The notes under the pieces were generated by a model. That model was given only the letters and a program-made list of their open reading frames with translations, was not told where the DNA came from and did no database searches. The position numbers and the translations under genes were made by a program. A DNA stretch of 64,000 bases, from NCBI RefSeq assembly GCF_037975245.1, contig NC_092568.1, forward strand, positions 32,956,501-33,020,500. Reading direction: 5' to 3'. Positions 47,301-64,000 of the stretch are shown in pieces. The stretch is from Apostichopus japonicus. Its lineage: Eukaryota > Echinodermata > Holothuroidea > Aspidochirotida > Stichopodidae. Position 1 is the stretch's first letter. Each line of letters opens with the position of its first letter.

Positions 47301-49750
47301 AGGTGTGAATGTTCAGTCGTTTCAAATCTCGGCAGAGGAAAATTTACAACAAAAGTCATGAAGATTGTGATGAGTGGTGCGATAGTCATGTATACATGTA
47401 ACAACAGTGTGTGTACCAGTTGAGGGATAACATTTAAAAAAAATCTGTAACCATGGAAACAAGGTGATTTTGTCATTAAAAATTTTAGGCAAACTCATAC
47501 CTGACCTGTGGTATATGGAAAAGAGCTTAGCAAGATATGGTCATGTCAGCTGTGAGGGGAATATCTGGATTAAATAAAAAGGACGTTTGGAACCAACTAT
47601 CAAGATTTCAAAACTTACCCTCCAGGCGCCATCTATATAGGTGTCACTCCCTCGGAGTGTGCAGTAATCAAACAATGAAATTGTTTGCAACGATGGGAAT
47701 ATAAGTGACAGAAAAACAAATCATGGAATTGATCTACATTAATTCTCCATAGTTATGTTTATTAATGCTGTGTACACTCTTCTTCAAACTCTTGAATGAC
47801 AAAGTAATAGTATGGTACTTCTACTGTACAGAGTTAGTGTGTCCTCAGTGAAAAGGATGGATGACAGTTTTTTTGGGCATATCATTGACATCAGAATACA
47901 AACAGTTGGACATAAATTATATTCCTCAGTCCCTATGGCAAGTGTACTTAATGCAATGCATGTAAGCAGTGAATGGTACATTTCACTGTGGTCTGAATCT
48001 TTGTTGATCTCGAGGCCTTTCTGTTGTTATTTACAGTGATTCTGCATCCACCAAACTTGTATACTACAACCTACCATTTATCCTTTTATGTAGAGATGGT
48101 TTGTCTAGATGCTAATAATGGCAGTTAATACAGGTCTGTCAGTGGTTAAGCTTCCTATTGTGTGTCCATCAGTACAAGGGAGAATGGAACTGTGAAAGGA
48201 ACCCTACTGTACTTACCAACTTGGCGAGAAAGAGTCTCTTCTTTCATGATCAGTTTGAACTTTGAATATGTAGGCTATAGTAGTTGCTGTATCTAGAGAT
48301 GAAGTGGTTAGATTTAAAGCAGCCTTCTTTTCAGGCTTACAACTTTACACTGAATAAATTTGTTTGTTTGGTTGGGTTGTATCATACAGACTGCTGAAGC
48401 ATGGCTTCATCTCTGCAGCCTGTTCAGCCTGAGTCGTTTATTTAATGAATAACTGTAGAGTATGGCTCTTGAGTATCATGTTGAGAAATGGACTGTCCTC
48501 ACTTTATCTTTTCAGACAAGAATGGTGCTACAATAAGTTCTGATTCTTCTCTGTACCATTTTTTATCTAAATGAAGGAATGTTTCCCACAGATGAAGAAA
48601 ATTCTTTGCCTTTTTGTAAGATTAACTAGAATAACTTTTGTTTTACCTCTGGTCCATTCATTAACGAGATCTAATTTAATTGCTATATAGCACTGTAAGC
48701 CTTAAAGGAGATACAGTAACACTGTAAGGTTGGTTTACAAACCTGAAGATGCTGTACTCGATTAGAGTACAGATTAACGTTTCAACTTAGTCTGCAGTGC
48801 ACTGCAAATTTGTCTGTAGGTTGGATAGATACGTAGAAAAGTGCATGTATGTAGTGGAGACAGGTAAGTAACTTGTCCTCATACCTTCTTTGCCTCCATT
48901 TTGAAGGTGTTAAGTGTTAATGTATCCCCCTCTATCTTCCACTGGTTCACGACTGTCCATTTGGAACTTGACACCAGCCGGTAGAGACACGAAGCGTGAA
49001 GCCTGTTCGCTCGGTTTAGATACGATTTCTTCCGAGGATATCAGCTGAGCTTCGAACATGTTGTCGTCTGCCGTGCCAAGTTATCATTGTGTTGGATCTA
49101 GCAGAAGGCATCTCAAGAATGCTGCGGTGTGTTTATCAAGTGATATTTCCATCTGTGATGATGATGCTATCCCCTCTCCTCTGACTGATGTCTGCTACTG
49201 CTGCTGCAATGCAACTCTCCCTTGTGTTCATGTCGCACTCAAAATCCTAGTATATAGGAGGCTGTTGAGCAATCAACTTGTGACGTTTATATTGCACATG
49301 TGCCCCCCTACCAGGCTGCTATGTGAATGTAGGTTATGTGGGTGTTAGACTGTTAGTATTGTAATTAATGTAGAGGAGCTACAGTATAGAATAGTGTGCA
49401 GTATATTAAACTTGATCTCATCTCAATATATGAGTAATGTCCTTTGAACTTATATCCACTGTTGCTCATTATTAGACGGTTAATAATTGAGTCATGTGTG
49501 GAGATCATGTAGAATGTATGTTTCAGTACACGTACAACTGTTTTTGTCGACGTCCCACAGACTTATCAAAAAAGAATACAGCTGAAAATTTTGTTGTTGC
49601 AAAATAATGATTTTTAATCCCACGTAGATGTATCCTTAAATAAATAATGTGCAGTCGTCTGTTGCATATGTAAACAAGTCTGTTGTCTTTGTCTTCTACA
49701 GATTGCAACACAGACTTGGACAAAGTAGCACTGTACTCTGTAATATTGTA
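44346..49750. other. Gene-free stretch, nothing recognised
   Basis: Only short open frames without splice support on either strand, the longest 123 codons on the minus strand at 44622-44993 with no recognisable motif. It could be intron or promoter territory of TTBK. Confidence 0.4.
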
Positions 49751-50450
49751 AAACATGATATTACAGTAGGAATGTTTTTATGTTGCCTTGGGTCACAAAA
49801 GTAGAAGGAAAGTACAGTAGACCACTTTAAGATGACTTAAAATATTGTGAGGAAATGTTAAGCTCTATCCGTAACATGATCCACAATAGATAGAGCTGTT
49901 ACTGTGTTTGTAATGTGGTACTAAATCTTGCAAGGAATATTTCTTTCTAGCCTTGGGTCACACAAAAAGAAAGGTAGGCCTACAGTAGACAACTTTAAGA
50001 TGACTTAAAATATTGTGAGTAAATGTGAAGCTCTATCCATAACATGATACACAATAGATAGCTGTTACTGTGTTTGAAATGTGGTACTAAATCTTGCAAG
50101 GAATGGTTTTGTCTAGCCTTGGGTCACACAAAAAGAAAAGTACAGTAGACAAATTTAAATTAATGAAAGTATTTACAGAAAATGTAGTCAAGTATCAAAC
50201 TGTCCATGTCATCGTCTACAGTAGATGACTATATTAGTTTTAGCTAAGATTGTAAATCTTGCGACCGACAAATCATTCTGTCCAGCCATGACTCATACAA
50301 TTTAAAGTAAATGTAAACATACTTGACAAGTAGAGTTGCCCATGTCATCATGTACACAGTAGACAACTAACTTACATCGTTAGTGACTAACTGTAATTTA
50401 CTAACTGACGTCGTTAGTGACTAACTGTAATTTTGTCTCGCTGAGAATGC
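49750..50450. repeat. 165-166 bp tandem repeat, ~4 copies
   Basis: The anchor CCTTGGGTCACA recurs at 49786, 49951 and 50117, with a decayed copy (CCATGACTCATAC) near 50285. The first three copies share TACAGTAGACxACTTTAAGA and CTCTATCC.TAACATGAT words. Confidence 0.9.
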
Positions 50451-50769
50451 TGCTGTCTAGTCACAAGTGCAGAAAACAGTTAATGTAAACGATCACCTAA
50501 TTATTCCGAGCCAATGTATAACAAATTACTCTTTGTGTGATCATCCAAGGTATACAACTGTTAGACTGTTAGTATTGTAAGAGATGTGTGAGGAGTTAAT
50601 ACAGACTTTATTAGGATTTTGTTTAGCACTCATATTGTAATGCTTTTCTTCATCTTTTACTACCAATTCTGTTACAGTGAGCTGCCTGTAATTTAAGCAG
50701 ATCTGGCTTCTTTAGCTCCCCTCCACTTTTTTTTTGTCTTTATTTTTACCTGTACTTGTTCCATCCTTG

Positions 50770-52277
50770 CAGCGACGTAGCCAGGAATTTGAAAGGGGGG
50801 GAGCACTTTTTGCGATTGATATAGGTTTTCAAAGTTGTAGGCACGACTATCTGAGCGGAGCGCCACCATCGGTTGGCGCGGAGCGTACAAGAAAATTTTT
50901 GGTTTTACAAACCCACCAGATGGCCGGAAACGGCCCTTCCCGAGTGTTCATTCTGGTTCCCTGGCCTCTTGCTAACTTGAGACACCTCATTCAATATCAC
51001 TTTTAAACCCCAAAAAACAAACGAGTTAAAATAGTACGTAGTTCAATACTACATAATGTATTAAAATTAGCAAGGTACACGTACAGAGTAGTCTTACTTT
51101 TCAACTTCTGATACTTGTAGATACAAAGATAGGCCAGAAATGTCTTTGATACAACTATAGCCAGTATCTTTGATACAACTGTAGCTAGTAAATGTTTAAG
51201 TTAGCCTAATAAGAGAAGGCGAGAGCTATCCGACGATTGCCATCTGATGCAAATTTCTCAACTGTTTTCTCAACTGAAATATTATCTGCGTAAACGGGTT
51301 CTTAACTACATGTTAAAAAACTGACAAGATCGGATCCTAGTCTTTTTCGGCGGGTAGAGTGTTGAATGAAACGGCACGCGATAGAAATGACAGCCTAGAT
51401 GACAGAAGAATAGGTCACCTAATTTAGCCATATTCTTGCTACGTTCATTTCAATAGTTTTTGCTGTCTATAGACTCTTAAACTCGTCCAGCAAGCTTATC
51501 GATTTGAATTATGGGTGTTTTTAAAAAAAAGATAACTTGGCCAACAAAAATGTAGGCCCGGGCCAACAGTGCAACATACTGGCTACGCCCCTAATCATAT
51601 GATATCATTATCAGCAGATTTTGTTTCCTGTTTGAATTCCTTTACATTTTCTTTTACATATTATATCAGAAAGACAAACATAGTGCTCTTTTACAATTTT
51701 TCCAGTAGGATGATTCTTGTTTATTGTCCAATGTCTGGACTTTAATACATTTGACGAACTTAACTGATGGACAATATAAGCTTTCATATTTTGTAATATA
51801 GCCAGATATGCAGTGGCCTAAAAACAAATATCGTTACCGCAGTGTATTAGCAGTGTAATACTTATTATAGGAAGTGCGTATCACGTACGATTGCTAGCTT
51901 AGCTTCATAACATGCTGTTCGTGCAACAACTTAGGACGACTCATAGAACAACGTTGTCGACGTTACAGTTCCTGACATTCCATAGAGTGCGGTTAGGTAG
52001 GCAATATGTATTTTATTACGCAGTGGCCAACTGTAGGCTTGTAATTGGCTATAAGCTAAATTTATCTACTTGCATCTGCCAAACTAAGTAAGTAGTTGAA
52101 TCAGTAGGCGTGAATGTTACTACGATTACAATCGAGTTAACGGAGCTGACGAGTATTCAAGATCAAAAGAGCACTGACAAAATACCATGCTAAAAAACGA
52201 CAGTTTAAAAAAAAAAATTGACACTGAAAGGGGGGGAGCGGTCGCTCCCCCTGCTCCCCCCCCTGGCTACGTCCCTG
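50770..52277. mobile_element. hAT-like non-autonomous element, 1508 bp, perfect 8-bp TSD
   Basis: The left end CAGCGACGTAGCCAGG and the inverted right end CAGGGACGTAGCCAGG differ at one base. CATCCTTG occurs at 50762-50769 and again at 52278-52285. No transposase frame was found. An internal GGCTACGCCCCTAA near 51582 looks like another element end, so nesting is possible. It carries the shared GCGCCAACC...TGGCGC module in inverse orientation (about 50850-50960). Confidence 0.85.
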
Positions 52278-52285
52278 CATCCTTG

Positions 52286-53919
52286 AAGGTTTACAAAAGT
52301 AGAAATAAATTGAACTGTAAGCTCTCTATTTACAGTAGTAGTATGGTAACAGTACAGTACAGTAGGAGGTATATATTACTCTCATTGTCATCATTAACAT
52401 TTAGTAATGAATGCAATGAACAGGTGAACATCCATTCAAACTATGGTATCTTAAATAAATCTGGAGTGTTTCTGTAAGCCTGAATGAATGGCACTGCATA
52501 GTTTAACCGCAATAACCAACCCACTGGCTAAGTGTATTGGTCTTTAACAAAATAATGAAACCAACCTTCCTATTTAATGGGAGTTATTCATGTACTATGC
52601 ACTATACTGGTATATCTCCCACAGTCAATAACACAGTAGACAACTGATATTGGATCATATAAGTATTAAAACATGTACATCATCATCTGTTTTAGTTTAC
52701 TCTTCTTGAACACACTTAGTAATACTGTATTAGTATTGTAGTATATTGGGAGGATTTTGTTTTTTCCCCTTCCATTATTGAATTTATCCAGAACATATTT
52801 CAGTATAGACAGTTGTTGTGCCATCTTGTATTACAAGCATTAAAACAAAACACTGATATCATACAGTATGTCATATAACATTCATAAGTTACACTCAAAG
52901 TATTCATTCAATTCAGACTAATTAATTGCATTGTCTAGTTAATGGACATTCTCTGTTGTTTTTGTTTTGAAATGATGACCACCATTAAAGGAATATGAAA
53001 TCAAATTTACTGAGTATTGTTTCTCAACTAATTCAAATACATGCTGTTCTACTGTAGATACTGTCATTTTGAGGTTCTGTACACACTGTAATTGACAAGT
53101 TTATAAGTGGCCAATACATAGTTAATATTACATTGAAACAATGTCATAAACAAATGGTAGATCGGCCCAATTTAAAGGAAATACATTGAACTCTTTAATA
53201 ACTCATTTATGCAGTGAATTAGTAACAGATGGTGTACTATTGATACTCTTATACTGTACATACAGAATCAATTCTCCGGTTTGATCTAAAATGATCAATT
53301 AGGTTTAGTAGCAGGTGGCAAACAGACAGTGTGATATAGGACACCCTCTATTCTGAGACACGTTCTCTATTGCTCTGTTGCAATGGAATTTCTGTCATAT
53401 ATTTTTTTTTTCACCGTTTGTCCGAAAACACACACTCTGTGTCACTATATGCTCTATTGGTTTTTTCCGAGTTCATTATAAATCATAAACTGTACACAGC
53501 TATGATCTTAACATCAGTTTCTCATTTGATATAAATATATGTTAGTCTGTCCCTTGGATGATGTAGAATTTTGTGGTCTAAGCTCTGTTCAGTTTTTATG
53601 GCAATGGTGTGTTAATCTTAATCTTTGACTAATAATTTGATTCAGAACTAGAACCAACAAGCCCAAGCTTTGTTTTTAACATGAATCAGGAAAAAAGGTC
53701 AAGACAAAATGATAGTGTATATATATTGTAGCATTTCATTCCTTAACAACATGCTGGAAGGGGTTCTGAATTTTCCAGAATATCCATTAAAAAGTAAATA
53801 TGCCAGTGCAGATATTGACGAATTTAATACTTTAATAATATAAATTAATAATTTATTAAAATACTTTTCAAGTATTTTTCTCTCATTATTTCTTACCTGT
53901 TTTTTCTTATTTTTCTCAG
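52286..53919. other. Non-coding stretch before the TTBK leader exon
   Basis: AT-rich with short repeats of TACTGTA type. It ends in the acceptor of the TTBK 5' UTR exon. No exon recognised. Confidence 0.5.
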
Positions 53920-54022
53920 GATGCTGGCAATGTCAGTCAACGTAAGGAACAGCAAGTTTTAACCAACAAGGACTATTGGCCACAGCCTGGACTGAACATC
54001 CAGTGCGGCAAGCTCACTAGCC
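53920..54022 (+). other. TTBK 5' UTR segment with a 13-codon uORF
   Basis: A spliced-in leader after the acceptor at 53919. A uORF at 53921-53962 begins at the second base of the exon (MLAMSVNVRNSKF, stop TAA), with a second in-frame ATG at 53930. It ends 60 bases before the main ATG. At least one upstream non-coding exon must exist; I could not place it. Confidence 0.6.

Positions 54023-64000
<9,978 letters not shown>

Noticed and set aside
49058-49348. 96-codon Cys-rich frame as a possible TTBK first exon
   Set aside because: It ends in a stop, has no usable donor in frame, and TTBK needs only a non-coding leader.

Overview
This is eukaryotic (animal) genomic DNA: AT-rich, intron-bearing, gene-poor and crowded with tandem repeats and small DNA transposons. 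It carries three protein-coding genes that I can recognise by reading exons across canonical GT/AG splice sites. The mix of gene families, the diverged CR1/L2-like LINE, the hAT-like elements and the frequent word AGGCCTA suggest a marine invertebrate deuterostome, possibly an echinoderm. That assignment is an inference and weak.

Layout, left to right. 1-12.3 kb has no recognisable gene. It holds a 293-bp hAT-like element with a perfect 8-bp target duplication (329-621), a TCTTG/TATGT minisatellite (3.5-4.05 kb), a 20-bp minisatellite with a higher-order duplication (4.8-5.4 kb), a long palindrome (6.6-6.8 kb), a larger hAT-like element (7.44-8.78 kb) and a structured SINE-like tail (11.92-12.03 kb). 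12.36-17.06 kb (+ strand) is an ATF3-like bZIP transcription factor gene: a non-coding first exon preceded by a perfect CRE (TGACGTCA), then three coding exons for 423 residues. 17.1-23.5 kb is its 3' side and an intergenic stretch.

23.5-33.2 kb (- strand) is TRMT112, the small activator subunit of several RNA and protein methyltransferases: four coding exons, 140 residues. Its 7.9-kb second intron contains a degraded LINE reverse transcriptase, two hAT-like elements and a tandem repeat carrying a nuclear-receptor-type DR1 motif. The ATF3-like gene and TRMT112 are convergent; TRMT112 and the next gene are divergent.

33.2-53.9 kb has no recognised gene: a 7-codon repeat ORF, a 250-bp repeat, a truncated U2 snRNA-derived fragment flanked by direct repeats, 120-170 bp tandem repeats, an (AT)n tract and a 1.5-kb hAT-like element with a perfect 8-bp target duplication. 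Much of it may be the upstream intron or promoter region of the last gene. 53.9-64 kb (+ strand) is the 5' part of a tau-tubulin kinase (TTBK) gene: a 5' leader with a short uORF, then four coding exons that run from the start codon through the glycine-rich loop and VAVK lysine to the HRD catalytic loop. The gene runs off the right edge.

The three genes have unrelated jobs (stress transcription, translation/RNA modification, cytoskeletal/ciliary kinase), and I see no pathway or cluster linking them. The most interesting signals are the hAT-like element set with shared internal modules, the U2-headed retroelement-like fragment, the excess of perfect CRE palindromes and the triple AGGTCA array in a TTBK intron.
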